Source of the DNA: Clostridia bacterium
GTDB lineage: Bacteria > Bacillota > Clostridia > TANB77 > CAG-508
NCBI GenBank assembly: GCA_900770415.1
Contig: CAAGKN010000001.1
Span: 4,788-68,787 of the forward strand
Reading direction: 5' to 3'
DNA length: 64,000 nucleotides
Shown: in pieces, positions 1-8,820 of the stretch
Layout of the letters: the number at the start of each line of letters is the position of its first letter
Position numbering within the stretch: the stretch's first letter is position 1
The notes under the pieces: model-generated
Told to the model about the DNA's origin: nothing
What the model saw: the letters and a program-made list of their open reading frames with translations, nothing else
Databases searched by the model: none
Translations under genes and position numbers: made by a program

Positions 1-335
1 TTATGGATTTACACAAAGCAGTATATGAAAAATTCGGTTACGAAATGAAATACATGAGACCACCAATGGGAGAATACAGCGAAAGAACATTAGAAATAAC
101 AAGGAGCTTAGGATATACAACAACAATGTGGAGCTTTGCGTATGACGACTGGAACGAACAAAAACAAGGAAGAGAAGAATATGGAAAAACAAAAGTAATA
201 TCCAATGTACACAATGGAGCAATAATACTATTACATGCAAACTCTGTAGACAACAGCAACATATTAGACTCTTGCATAAAAGAAATAAAAAATATGGGAT
301 ATGAATTCAAAAGTCTAGACGAATTTAAATTGTAA
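1..335 (+). CDS. polysaccharide deacetylase, C-terminal part (cut by window edge)
   Basis: This is the C-terminal ~110 residues of a NodB-type (carbohydrate esterase 4) polysaccharide deacetylase, which removes N-acetyl groups from cell-wall or surface polysaccharide. Visible family motifs are RPPMGEYS, which matches the RPPxG substrate-groove motif, a W-F-YDDW segment, and ILLHAN, which matches the LLH motif near the end. The 5' end lies outside the window, and the first Met at base 3 is probably internal. The next genes are the sporulation pair yqfC-yqfD, so a PdaA-like spore-cortex role is possible, but the fragment cannot decide that. Confidence 0.8.
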   Translation, partial: MDLHKAVYEKFGYEMKYMRPPMGEYSERTLEITRSLGYTTTMWSFAYDDWNEQKQGREEYGKTKVISNVHNGAIILLHANSVDNSNILDSCIKEIKNMGYEFKSLDEFKL

Positions 336-379
336 ATTGTAATTATATTTAAAATTAAAATATATTGCGAATTTTGTAG

Positions 380-401
380 GGGTCGCACTCCTGGGCGACC
401 C
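380..401. repeat. GC-rich intergenic inverted repeat
   Basis: The arms gggtcgc (380-386) and gcgaccc (395-401) flank an 8-base loop in an otherwise very AT-rich 119-base gap. No T-run follows, so it is not a classical intrinsic terminator. It could be a mobile REP-like element or a weak terminator of the deacetylase gene. Confidence 0.4.
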
Positions 402-454
402 GAAGGCGTCATGAAAATTGCCACAACAAATCCCAATTTTTAGAGGAGGAGAAC

Positions 455-742
455 ATGAAAAATAAAAGGCACACAAGATTTTCTAATAAAGTAAACCAAA
501 TCTTAGAAGTTCCAAGAGAAGTAATGGAAGAAGTACCCAAATTTACAATAATTAGCTTTGACGAAATGTTGATAGAAAATTATAAAGGAATTCTAGAATA
601 CGAAGAATTTTATATAAAACTTAGTACAAAAATAGGGTTAATAAATATAAATGGGTTTAATTTAATGCTAGAACAAGTAACAGAAGATGACATATCTATA
701 AAAGGAAAAATAGAAAGTGTATCAATCGAAAGAACAGAATAA
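455..742 (+). CDS. yqfC: sporulation protein YqfC (YabP/YqfC family)
   Basis: A 95-residue protein of the YabP/YqfC family, a small protein made in the mother cell during sporulation. It shows the family pattern: a basic N-terminus, an LEVPREV segment, then alternating beta-type segments (IISFDEMLIENYKGILEY, LININGFNL). A strong ribosome site (gaggagg) precedes the ATG. It sits 20 bases before yqfD, the usual partner, and the pair forms a conserved sporulation operon. Its precise biochemical role is not established. Confidence 0.88.
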   Translation: MKNKRHTRFSNKVNQILEVPREVMEEVPKFTIISFDEMLIENYKGILEYEEFYIKLSTKIGLININGFNLMLEQVTEDDISIKGKIESVSIERTE

Positions 743-762
743 ATGAGAACGGAGGACAAAAA

Positions 763-1947
763 GTGTTTTTAAAAATATTGCTAAACTACATATTGGGATA
801 TGTAAATATAAAAGTAGAAGGATTCTTCATAGAAAGATTTATAAACATTTGCATAAGTAAAAAAATATTATTATGGAACATGAAAAGAGAAAAATCAACA
901 ATACTATATGCAAACATTGGAATACAGGACTATAAAAAATTAAAAAACATAGCTAAAAAGACTAAAACAAGAATAAACATACAAAGCAAAAAAGGAATGC
1001 CATTCTTATTGCATAGGTATAGAAAAAGAAAAATATTTGTTGGGTTATTAGCAATAATATTTATTGCTTTATTTATGATGTCAAAATTTATATGGAATAT
1101 AGAAATAAAAGGAAACACTAGAATTTCAAAAACAGAAATTATGGAAGAACTTAACAAAAACGGATTAAAAATAGGAACATATAAAAGAAAATTAAATGCA
1201 AATTCAGTTATAAACAAAGTTAGATTAGATAGAGGAGATATAGCTTGGATTGGAATAGATATAGAAGGAACAAATGCAATAGTTGAGATAAAAGAAACAA
1301 GCGAAGCACCGGAAATAATAGACGAAAACGAATACTGCAATATAGTATCAAATAAAGAAGGAATGATTACAAAAATAAACGTTCAAAATGGTACTGCCGT
1401 AGTAAAAGAAGGAGACATAGTAAAAGAAGGAGATACCTTAGTCCTAGGATACTTAGAAGGAAAATACACAGGAATTAGATACGTACACGCAAAAGCAGAC
1501 ATAGAAGCTAAAATTTGGTATTCAAAAAAAGAAAAAGTTTTTTTAAAACATCAAATACAAGTTCCCACAGGAGCTACGGAACAAAAGTATACATTAAATA
1601 TAAATAATTTTAAAATAAATTTTTATAAAACCCTTTCAAAATTTGAAAATTATGATACAATAAATGAGAATAAAAAATTAATGCTATTTTCTAATTTTTA
1701 TTTACCGATAGAATTAATAAAAAAGACAAATTGCGAGTACAAATACGAAGAAAAAATATATACGGAAGAAGAACTTACACAAATAACACAAGAAAAAATA
1801 GAAAAAGAATTAGAGAAAGAAATAGTACAAACAGAAAATATAATAAACAAACAGACAAATATTTATCCAAACGAAGATTACATAGAGGTAGAAGTCATAT
1901 ATGAAGTGCTTGAAAACATCGGTAGTAAAGACAAAATAATATTTTAA
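763..1947 (+). CDS. yqfD: sporulation protein YqfD
   Basis: A 394-residue member of the YqfD family, mother-cell expressed and needed for efficient sporulation in related species. The sequence has a basic N-terminal region, one strong membrane segment at about residues 89-108 (VGLLAIIFIALFMMSKFIW), and a large extracytoplasmic region rich in beta segments, consistent with the family. The start is GTG with a ggagg ribosome site 8 bases upstream. It follows yqfC directly, so the two are co-transcribed. The length is normal for the family. Confidence 0.88.
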   Translation: MFLKILLNYILGYVNIKVEGFFIERFINICISKKILLWNMKREKSTILYANIGIQDYKKLKNIAKKTKTRINIQSKKGMPFLLHRYRKRKIFVGLLAIIFIALFMMSKFIWNIEIKGNTRISKTEIMEELNKNGLKIGTYKRKLNANSVINKVRLDRGDIAWIGIDIEGTNAIVEIKETSEAPEIIDENEYCNIVSNKEGMITKINVQNGTAVVKEGDIVKEGDTLVLGYLEGKYTGIRYVHAKADIEAKIWYSKKEKVFLKHQIQVPTGATEQKYTLNINNFKINFYKTLSKFENYDTINENKKLMLFSNFYLPIELIKKTNCEYKYEEKIYTEEELTQITQEKIEKELEKEIVQTENIINKQTNIYPNEDYIEVEVIYEVLENIGSKDKIIF

Positions 1948-1963
1948 AGGAATGGGTGATAAT

Positions 1964-3166
1964 ATGGAACAAAGGAGCCTTAGGGTCTTAGACACGAACA
2001 AAACATTTTTCTCGAGGATAACTAGCACAATTACAAAAATGCTTATACCAACAAAAGTAAGCATAAATGGAATGATGATTTCTATAAAAAGAAACAACCT
2101 AATAAAATCATATTCAAATTATGAACTAGCCGTAAAAGAAGACGATATTGAAAGAAAAGATTCATTATACAAAAAATATGAAGAAGCATACAGCTTATAC
2201 TTAGAAGCAATAGATAAATATATAATGGATTCTGTATATAAAAAAGTAAAAAACAACACTGCATCAGAATTTGAAAAAAATGCTCTTGCAAAATATTACA
2301 TGGTAGTAAGTTTAAAACAAAATCAATATATAGAATACAAATACAAAAAACAAGAATACTTACTTAAAGTAGATTACGAATCAGTAATAAACTTAAAAAA
2401 ACAAGCAACAATAGATAGATATAATGAGTTTTATGTTGCAAAAATGGATTCACTATATAAAGGACTTTTAAAGAACTATTCAATCCAATTAGCAGATACT
2501 GTAAGTAGTAAGGTAGAAGAAATAAACAGCATATATACAAAAATATTTAAATGTTTAGAAGAGTATATATCAGACATATTACCAATAAAAATGAGAATAA
2601 GTAAAGGCGAAGAATACAAAAACATTTTAAACGATTACGACAAATATGAAACAATGCAAGTAGGAAAGCAAGATGAAAGAGATCATATAAGAAGGCAAAT
2701 GGTGCTATTAGGCATAAGTAGAGAATTATTTACACATAGTCTTCCATTAATTGCAGCAGAACAATGCTATATAAAACTACTAAAAGATACAAGAAAACTA
2801 TTAGAACAAGAAAACAAAACAAAAAGAGAAAGAACATTTGAACTTCTAATAGAATTGATAGAAGAGTACAATATACGTTTACTATCTACAAAAGTATATT
2901 GGGACAAGCCTGACGAAAGAGAAGAATATAAAAAGTTCTGGGCAAAATATAACGAAATTCAAAAAATAGAAAACGAAGAAGAAAAGAAAGAACAAAAAGA
3001 AATACTATTCTTAAAAAAAGACTTAAAAAAACTAAATAAAAGTAAAAATAATTACAACAAAATAATAAAAATAATAAAAGAAAAACTAGTAGAAAAAGGC
3101 GCAATAAGACAAATAAAGAATACTTGTAAAACAATGGGAGGGAGCTATAAAAAGCAAGTAGCATAA
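1964..3166 (+). CDS. unknown charged, helical protein in the phoH position
   Basis: A 400-residue protein I do not recognise. It is strongly charged and Lys/Glu-rich, with long predicted helices, particularly in the last 130 residues. It has no signal peptide, clear membrane segment or nucleotide-binding motif. The start at 1964 is preferred over an in-frame ATG at 1952, because a gggtgat ribosome site sits 4 bases before it. It lies between yqfD and ybeY, where related genomes usually carry phoH, yet no Walker A motif is present, so it is not PhoH. A link to sporulation or RNA metabolism is only a guess from context. Confidence 0.6.
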   Translation: MEQRSLRVLDTNKTFFSRITSTITKMLIPTKVSINGMMISIKRNNLIKSYSNYELAVKEDDIERKDSLYKKYEEAYSLYLEAIDKYIMDSVYKKVKNNTASEFEKNALAKYYMVVSLKQNQYIEYKYKKQEYLLKVDYESVINLKKQATIDRYNEFYVAKMDSLYKGLLKNYSIQLADTVSSKVEEINSIYTKIFKCLEEYISDILPIKMRISKGEEYKNILNDYDKYETMQVGKQDERDHIRRQMVLLGISRELFTHSLPLIAAEQCYIKLLKDTRKLLEQENKTKRERTFELLIELIEEYNIRLLSTKVYWDKPDEREEYKKFWAKYNEIQKIENEEEKKEQKEILFLKKDLKKLNKSKNNYNKIIKIIKEKLVEKGAIRQIKNTCKTMGGSYKKQVA

Positions 3167-3189
3167 AATGCTTTTTATAAAATAACTAA

Positions 3190-3654
3190 ATGAAAGTTGT
3201 AGAAATAAACTTTTTGGATATAGAAGAAAACAAAGAATATGAAAACACAATAAGTAAAGTAGTAGAAAAATGCTTTGAAGAAGAAAACTTGCAAAACAAA
3301 AACCTATACATAAATGTAATCTTAACAAATCCAAAAAATATAAAAGAAACAAATAAAAAATATAGAAATATAGATAAAGAAACAGATGTGCTATCATTTC
3401 CAATGTTTGAAAAAGAAGAAATACAAAACATAGAAGGTAATATACCAGACGTGTTAGGAGATATAGTAATATCAATAGAAAAAGTAAAAGAACAAGCAAA
3501 AGAATATGGACACAGTTTTGAAAGAGAATTATCATATATGGTAGTTCATGGATTTTATCACTTAATGGGATATGACCATATTAAGGAAGAAGATAAAAGC
3601 ATAATGAGACAAAAAGAAGAAAACGTCTTAGAAAAATTAAAAATATTAAGGTAA
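3190..3654 (+). CDS. ybeY: endoribonuclease YbeY (rRNA maturation factor)
   Basis: A 154-residue metal-dependent single-strand endoribonuclease involved in 16S rRNA 3'-end maturation and ribosome quality control. The zinc motif is intact: HGFYHLMGYDH at about residues 118-128 gives the H-x3-H-x5-H triad. The ETDVLSFPM segment that precedes the active site in this family is also present. The length is typical. It is followed 11 bases later by the DUF3048 gene, and era and recO lie downstream as in many Firmicutes. Confidence 0.93.
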   Translation: MKVVEINFLDIEENKEYENTISKVVEKCFEEENLQNKNLYINVILTNPKNIKETNKKYRNIDKETDVLSFPMFEKEEIQNIEGNIPDVLGDIVISIEKVKEQAKEYGHSFERELSYMVVHGFYHLMGYDHIKEEDKSIMRQKEENVLEKLKILR

Positions 3655-3665
3655 GGGTGAAACTA

Positions 3666-4763
3666 ATGGGAAGAAGAGAAAAAACAAAAGCAAAAAAATC
3701 AAATGGGGTAAAATTATTAATAATAATACTTGTATTACTATTAATAGTTGCAGGAGTATTATTTGCACTAAAAACATTGAAAAAAGGACAAGTAGAACAA
3801 GTTAACAATGGAGAAGTTCAACAAGAAGAAAAAGAACAACCAAAATTAAAAATAGTAAACCAAGACTCTAAATCTAGACCGTATGCAGTTATGATAAACA
3901 ATAACCATGCAGCATGGCCACAATGCGGAATAGGCGATGCATATATAGTATATGAAATTGTTGCAGAAGGTGGAATAACAAGAATGATGGCACTTTATAA
4001 AGACCAAGATACAGCAAAAATAGGTTCAATAAGAAGTGCAAGACATTACTTTATAGACTATGCAGAAGAAAACGATGCAATATTCGTACACTGGGGAGGA
4101 AGCCCACAAGCATACGCAAGACTAAACTCAATAGATTCAATAGACGGAATAGCACTAGAAGGTTCAGTGTTCTTTAGAGATAAAACACTAAAAAGAGACT
4201 TAGAACATACAGGTTTTACAAGCATGAAAAACGTAAAAGAATATGCAGATAAAAAAGGATATACAAGAGACACAAAAAAAGATTTATTACTAAATTACAG
4301 TATAGAAGATATTGACATGAGCAATATACCAAATGTTCAAACAGCAGATAGTGTAAGCATAAAATACTCAGACTATCATACAACAAGCTATAAATATGAT
4401 GAAGATAAAAAAGTATATTATAGAAGCATGGCTGGAAAACCAAACGTAGACCTACAAACAGGAGAACAATATACTGCAAAAAATATAATAGTATATGCTG
4501 TAAATAACTACACATTATCAGATGGAGAAAACAAAGGAAGGCAAGACATAAAAAATATAGGAACAGGCAAAGGATATTACATCTCAGAAGGAAAAGCAAT
4601 TCCAATAACATGGGAAAAGAAATCACACAGTGAGCAAACAGTATATAAATACGAAAGTGGAGAAGAACTAAAAGTAAATGATGGAAACACATTTATACAA
4701 ATCTATCCAACAACAGGATCAGTAACCATTAAAGCAAATGAAACAACACAAAACGCAGTGTAA
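3666..4763 (+). CDS. DUF3048 (YerB-like) membrane-anchored protein
   Basis: A 365-residue protein with a basic N-terminus, one membrane helix at about residues 15-35 and a large external domain. The region starting SRPYAVMINN and including IGSIRSARHYF and FVHWGGSPQAY matches the DUF3048/YerB family, whose function is unknown. The ATG at 3666 with ribosome site gggtga is preferred over GTG at 3657. The gene ends the yqfC-ybeY cluster at a hairpin terminator. It may be a lipoprotein-like or membrane-tethered wall-associated protein. Confidence 0.75.
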   Translation: MGRREKTKAKKSNGVKLLIIILVLLLIVAGVLFALKTLKKGQVEQVNNGEVQQEEKEQPKLKIVNQDSKSRPYAVMINNNHAAWPQCGIGDAYIVYEIVAEGGITRMMALYKDQDTAKIGSIRSARHYFIDYAEENDAIFVHWGGSPQAYARLNSIDSIDGIALEGSVFFRDKTLKRDLEHTGFTSMKNVKEYADKKGYTRDTKKDLLLNYSIEDIDMSNIPNVQTADSVSIKYSDYHTTSYKYDEDKKVYYRSMAGKPNVDLQTGEQYTAKNIIVYAVNNYTLSDGENKGRQDIKNIGTGKGYYISEGKAIPITWEKKSHSEQTVYKYESGEELKVNDGNTFIQIYPTTGSVTIKANETTQNAV

Positions 4764-4769
4764 ATATAT

Positions 4770-4805
4770 AAAGAGGTAAATTCAAAAACTTGGATTTACC
4801 TCTTT
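4770..4805 (+). terminator. intrinsic terminator after DUF3048 gene
   Basis: A perfect 12-bp stem (4770-4781 with 4794-4805, core aaagaggtaaat) has a 12-base loop, followed by a T-rich but interrupted tail. It separates the ybeY cluster from era. Confidence 0.6.
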
Positions 4806-4908
4806 GATTTATTTGGGGTTAATTAAACAAATTCCAATTTAATCTTTTTTTCTTTCAAAAAACATGATAAAATAATTGCGTAAAAACAAATAAATAAGCG
4901 AGGTAAAA

Positions 4909-5811
4909 ATGGAAAAATTTAAATCAGGATTCGTTTCAATAATAGGAAGAACAAATGTAGGAAAATCAACACTAATAAATAGCCTAGTAGGCGAAAAAAT
5001 AGCAATAACAGCAAATAAGTCACAAACAACAAGAACAGTAATAAAAGCTATAATAAATAACAAAAATTCACAAATAATATTTACAGACACACCAGGAATA
5101 CACAAACCAAAAACAAAATTAGGAACAACAATGAACGACAACGCGTGGTCAACAATTCCAGAAGTAGATATAATTTTATTCATAGTAGAAGCAACATCAA
5201 ACGGCATTGGAAAAGGAGACCAAATGATTTTAGAAAAGCTTAAAGAATCAAACAAAAAAGCAATACTAGTAATAAATAAAATAGATTTAATAGAAAAAGA
5301 AAAACTTTTAAACTTAATAGAATTATACAACAAAGAATACAATTTTGTTGCAACAATTCCGATTTCTGCAACACAAAACGAAAACACGAATAAAATAATA
5401 ACAGAAATAGAAAAAAATCTTCCAGAAGGACCAGCATACTACGACGTAGAAGAATATACAGATCAAACAGAAAGACAATTAGTAGAAGAACTAATAAGAG
5501 AAAAAGCATTAAGATTACTTGACCAAGAAGTACCACACGGAATATATGTAGAAGTAGAAAAAATGAAACTAAGAAAAACAAGCAAAAATCAAGATATATA
5601 TGATATAGAAGCAACAATATATGTTTTAAGAAAATCACATAAAGGAATAGTAATAGGAAAAGACGGTAATATGCTAAAAAGAATTGGAACAAACGCAAGG
5701 CAAGATATTGAAAAAATGCTAGATACAAAAGTAAACTTAAAACTATGGGTAAAAATAAAAGAAGGCTGGCAAGACAATGACAGTATAGTAAAAAAATTTA
5801 AAAATGAATAA
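4909..5811 (+). CDS. era: GTPase Era
   Basis: A 300-residue GTPase that binds the 16S rRNA 3' region and supports 30S subunit assembly. The G1 motif GRTNVGKST is at residues 14-22 (Thr replaces the common Pro), G3 is DTPGI and G4 is NKID. A C-terminal KH domain contains GIVIGKDGNMLKRIG. A gcgagg ribosome site precedes the ATG. It sits upstream of yqzL and recO, the classic order. All lengths and motifs are intact. Confidence 0.96.
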   Translation: MEKFKSGFVSIIGRTNVGKSTLINSLVGEKIAITANKSQTTRTVIKAIINNKNSQIIFTDTPGIHKPKTKLGTTMNDNAWSTIPEVDIILFIVEATSNGIGKGDQMILEKLKESNKKAILVINKIDLIEKEKLLNLIELYNKEYNFVATIPISATQNENTNKIITEIEKNLPEGPAYYDVEEYTDQTERQLVEELIREKALRLLDQEVPHGIYVEVEKMKLRKTSKNQDIYDIEATIYVLRKSHKGIVIGKDGNMLKRIGTNARQDIEKMLDTKVNLKLWVKIKEGWQDNDSIVKKFKNE

Positions 5812-5884
5812 ATTCATATAAAAAAACAAAAGATAAAATTAGAGGTAAAAATACATATCCAAAAGAACAAAGGAAGTGTTTAAT

Positions 5885-6052
5885 ATGCTAAAACAAATTG
5901 CATGGAATACCTTTAAAAATACAGGAGATATAAATATATATTTAGAATTAAAACAAATAGATAATATAGAAGAAAATATGAAAGTAGGAAATTATGAAAC
6001 TATTGAAAGTAAAAGGAGTAATAATTGCGGAAAAAACAGTATCAGACTTTGA
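5885..6052 (+). CDS. yqzL: YqzL-like small protein
   Basis: A 55-residue ORF starting MLKQIAWNTFKNTGDINIYL. It matches the short YqzL family found between era and recO in Firmicutes, namely an aromatic W-x-x-F segment followed by TG-I--YL. The function is unknown. The ribosome site gaagtg is weak. The ORF runs 59 bases into recO in another frame. Its last 20 residues are low complexity and may not be functional. It is shorter than common ORF cut-offs and easily missed. Confidence 0.7.
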   Translation: MLKQIAWNTFKNTGDINIYLELKQIDNIEENMKVGNYETIESKRSNNCGKNSIRL

Positions 6053-6711
6053 TAAAATAGTTACAATACTAACGCCAAACATACGGTAAAATAGAAGTTG
6101 CAGCAAAAGGCTCACGAAGACCAAGGAGCCTTCTTCTTGGTGCAACTCAATTTTTATGCTTTGGAGAATACCTTTTATACAAAAGCAATAAAACATATAG
6201 TATAAATTCCTGCGAAACAATAGAAATGTTTTACAATATTAGAACAGATTTGGACAAGCTACAATGTGCTTCAAACATAACAAAAATAGTAAACGAAGTA
6301 ACAACAGAAAACCAAAATACATATAGAGTGTTACAATTATATTTAAATACACTCTACACAATATCGGAGACAGAAAAAAATCTAAGTTTAGTATCATCTA
6401 CATTTGCATTAAGATTGCTATCAATAATAGGCTATAAACCAATCATAGAAGAATGCCAAAACTGTAAAACAAAAGAAGACTTAAATTACTTTAGTTTTAA
6501 AGACAATGGGTTAAAATGCAAAAACTGTGCAAAATTAGACAAAGGAGCAATAGAAATAACAGACACAACAAGAGATGCGATAAGATATATAATACTTGCA
6601 GATCCTAAAAAGCTATTTTCCTTTAATGTACCAGAAGAAAGCATAAAAGAATTGCAAATAATTTCAAAAATATATTTACAAGAAAAACTAGAAAAAGAAT
6701 TTAAACTATAA
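5994..6711 (+). CDS. recO: DNA repair protein RecO, +1 frameshift at CGG 6084
   Basis: RecO binds single-stranded DNA and loads RecA in recombinational repair. The N-terminal 30 residues (MKLLKVKGVIIAEKTVSDF and on) are encoded from the ATG at 5994 to 6083. The frame then meets CGG followed at once by TAA. Skipping the C at 6084 reads GGT AAA ATA, giving ILTPNIGKIEVAAKG, the conserved GKI-A-G segment of RecO's OB fold, and continues to 6711. The total is 238 residues, normal for RecO. The C-terminal part has the zinc-ribbon-like CQNCKTK and CKNCAK. I read it as functional through a +1 shift and not as a pseudogene. Confidence 0.85.
6084..6087 (+). other. +1 frameshift site CGGT in recO
   Basis: The zero-frame codon CGG (6084-6086) is followed by TAA. 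The +1 frame reads GGT (Gly) at 6085-6087 and continues RecO. The preceding codon is ATA. Confidence 0.8.
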
Positions 6712-6792
6712 ATAAAATTAATAAAAATTCTTGCTAAATAAAATATATTAATATATAATACAAATACAAACACTTTGAAGGGAGAGATTTTT

Positions 6793-7320
6793 ATGAACAT
6801 AACAATAACAGGAAAAGAAGTAAAGGCAACAGATGCAATAAAAGATTATGTAGAAAAAAAGATGGAAAGAGTAGAAAAATATTTTGATGGAGATATAGAT
6901 GTTTCTGTTACAATAAGAACAGAAGGAGCAGAACAAATAGCAGAAATGGCTGTTAAAGTAAAACAAGACTCATATAGAGCAGTAACAGCACACAAAGATA
7001 TGTATGCATCAATAGACAAAGACATAGACATATTAGAAGGACAAATTAGAAAATGGAAAACAAAAAAAGACAAAGCAAATAAAGAAGATTCTATAAAAGC
7101 ATTAAACAACTTACCAACAGAAGGAGCTATAGAAAACGAAATAATAAAAACAATTTATTATGACTTAAAACCAATGACAGCAGAAGACGCAAAATTAAAA
7201 TTACAAGAAAAACCACAAGACAGATTTATAACATTTATAAACCAAGACACAAACAAAGTAAACGTATTATTCAAAATGAAAGACAACAAAAACTTTGGCT
7301 TAGTAGAACCAGAAGCATAA
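6793..7320 (+). CDS. hpf: ribosome hibernation promoting factor, long form
   Basis: A 175-residue long HPF that dimerises inactive ribosomes into 100S particles. The N-terminal S30AE domain (residues 1-100: MNITITGKEVKATDAIKDYVEKK and on) is joined by a charged linker to the C-terminal dimerisation domain (about 118-175, with KTIYYDLKPMTAEDAKLKL and GLVEPEA). The start at 6793 is chosen because it begins the S30AE domain and has aagggag 11 bases upstream. A strong terminator follows. It is monocistronic. Confidence 0.92.
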   Translation: MNITITGKEVKATDAIKDYVEKKMERVEKYFDGDIDVSVTIRTEGAEQIAEMAVKVKQDSYRAVTAHKDMYASIDKDIDILEGQIRKWKTKKDKANKEDSIKALNNLPTEGAIENEIIKTIYYDLKPMTAEDAKLKLQEKPQDRFITFINQDTNKVNVLFKMKDNKNFGLVEPEA

Positions 7321-7325
7321 TAAAG

Positions 7326-7356
7326 AAGGCAGGAACTTAAAGTTCCTGCCTTTATG
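7326..7356 (+). terminator. intrinsic terminator after hpf
   Basis: A near-perfect hairpin with arms aaggcaggaactt (7326-7338) and aagttcctgcctt (7340-7352) is followed by a short T/A tail. It is palindromic enough to act in both directions, for hpf and the opposing spore protein gene. Confidence 0.75.
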
Positions 7357-7415
7357 TATAAATACACAAAAGTAAAAACTAAAAATTCCTGCTAAAACTA
7401 AAATAGAATAAATAA

Positions 7416-7613
7416 CTATTTCATGTTATTTTCAGCTTGTTGGATTAATTTTTTAACCATGTTACCACCTATTCTACCAGCGTCTTTTGCAGATATATCA
7501 CCATTATATCCGTTTTTTAGGTTAACTCCAACTTCGCTAGCTACTTCATATTTAAATTTTTCTAATGAAGCTTTTGCTTCTGGAACTAATGTTTTGTTTG
7601 AATTTGATGCCAT
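7416..7613 (-). CDS. alpha/beta-type small acid-soluble spore protein
   Basis: A 65-residue DNA-binding spore protein that coats and protects forespore DNA and is degraded at germination by protease GPR. It carries the GPR-site region EKFKYEVASEVG and the conserved C-terminal block NGYNGDISAKDAGRIGGNMVKKLI. A perfect aggaggtg ribosome site precedes the ATG on the minus strand. It is monocistronic and expected to be forespore (sigma-G) controlled. Confidence 0.95.
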   Translation of the reverse strand: MASNSNKTLVPEAKASLEKFKYEVASEVGVNLKNGYNGDISAKDAGRIGGNMVKKLIQQAENNMK

Positions 7614-7669
7614 TTCTTTTTCACCTCCTAGGATTGAAATTAATCATAAAAGCAATATTTGCTTTTCAA

Positions 7670-7677
7670 TAATTATG
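7670..7677 (-). promoter_or_regulatory. candidate sigma-G -10 element for the spore protein gene
   Basis: The minus strand reads CATAATTA, which resembles the sigma-G -10 consensus, 57 bases before the start codon. No good -35 is evident at the usual distance, so this is tentative. A stem-loop (aaaagcaa/ttgctttt, 7648-7666) lies in the presumed 5' leader. Confidence 0.35.
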
Positions 7678-7771
7678 ATGTACATAAAAATTTTTTTTAA
7701 ACTAGAAAATTCTGTAAAAAATTTTTACGCACCTCGCACTTCGTGAAATTACAATTTATTATAAAAAAATG

Positions 7772-7799
7772 TTGAAAATAGATTTGCTAATGATATAAT
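7772..7799 (+). promoter_or_regulatory. sigma-A type promoter of the HAD gene
   Basis: TTGAAA (7772-7777), a 16-base spacer and TATAAT (7794-7799), with a TG one base before the -10 (extended -10). It lies 28 bases before the HAD start codon. Confidence 0.6.
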
Positions 7800-7826
7800 A
7801 AAGAAAAAACAAAGGAGCAAATATTA

Positions 7827-8702
7827 ATGTACAAATTAATAGCAATGGATATAGACGGAACTCTCTTAGATTCTTACGGAAATGTATCAAAAGAGAACAT
7901 AGAAGCAATAAAAAAAGCAAAAGAACAAAACATAGAAGTTGTTCTAACATCAGGAAGAATGCCAAAAGCAATGACCGCAATAGCAAGTCAAATAAATGCA
8001 GAAAACTATCTAATTTGTGGAAACGGAGCAATGATATACGACGTAAAAAAAGAAAAAATAATTTACAGCAATTATCTTCCAAAAAAGAAACTTTTAGAAA
8101 TTATAAAAATTTGTGAAGAAAACAGCATATATTACAACGTTTACACTAACGATGTTATTGTTACCAAATCTTTAAATTATAATCTACTATACTATCACAA
8201 CGAAAATTTAAAAAATCCAGAAGAGAAAAGAATAAAAATGTATATAACAGAAGACATTTACAGCTACGTACAAAACTATGAAGGAAACGACTTTTTAAAA
8301 ATAACAATATGCGATAGTGATGAACAAATATTTAAAAGCATAACAAACAAACTAAAACAACTAAAACAGGTAGACATTTTAGAAGTTTCACACATGTCAA
8401 AAAAGATGATAAAACATGGCTCGGAAGAAATAGAAATAGCATATTTCTATACAGAAATAACAAACGAAAATGCAAATAAATGGACAGCTATAGAAAAGCT
8501 AATAGAATATTTAAACATACAAAAAGAAGAAGTAGTTGCAATAGGAGATAATATAAATGACGAACCAATGATAAAAAAAGCAGGACTTGGAGTAGCAATG
8601 GGAAACGCAGCTCCATACATAAAAAATATAGCAAAAAAAGTAGTAGCAGACAACAACTCAAGTGGAGTAGCCGAAGCAATAGAAAGCGCACTAAATCAAT
8701 AG
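7827..8702 (+). CDS. Cof-type HAD family phosphatase
   Basis: A 291-residue haloacid-dehalogenase hydrolase of the Cof/YkrA type (subclass IIB cap), cytoplasmic, probably acting on sugar phosphates, nucleotides or cofactor phosphates. Motif I is DIDGTLLDS at residues 8-16, with nucleophile Asp8 and acid Asp10. Motif II is LTSGRMP. The Lys of motif III lies before the final block GDNINDEPMIKKAGLGVAMGNA (about residues 238-259), which contains motif IV. The substrate cannot be deduced. It has its own promoter and is not obviously in an operon. Confidence 0.9.
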   Translation: MYKLIAMDIDGTLLDSYGNVSKENIEAIKKAKEQNIEVVLTSGRMPKAMTAIASQINAENYLICGNGAMIYDVKKEKIIYSNYLPKKKLLEIIKICEENSIYYNVYTNDVIVTKSLNYNLLYYHNENLKNPEEKRIKMYITEDIYSYVQNYEGNDFLKITICDSDEQIFKSITNKLKQLKQVDILEVSHMSKKMIKHGSEEIEIAYFYTEITNENANKWTAIEKLIEYLNIQKEEVVAIGDNINDEPMIKKAGLGVAMGNAAPYIKNIAKKVVADNNSSGVAEAIESALNQ

Positions 8703-8820
8703 AATATTACAGTAATATTACAAAAAGATTATTTTTAAATGACAACGCCTTAATCTGTTGTTTTTAGGGCGAAATTGTTATAAAATATAATAAAATACGA
8801 GTTATTAGGAGGAGTTAATT

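Noticed and set aside
7423..7746. Plus-strand 107-residue ORF opposite the spore protein gene
   Set aside because: It is the complement of the small acid-soluble spore protein gene and its leader.
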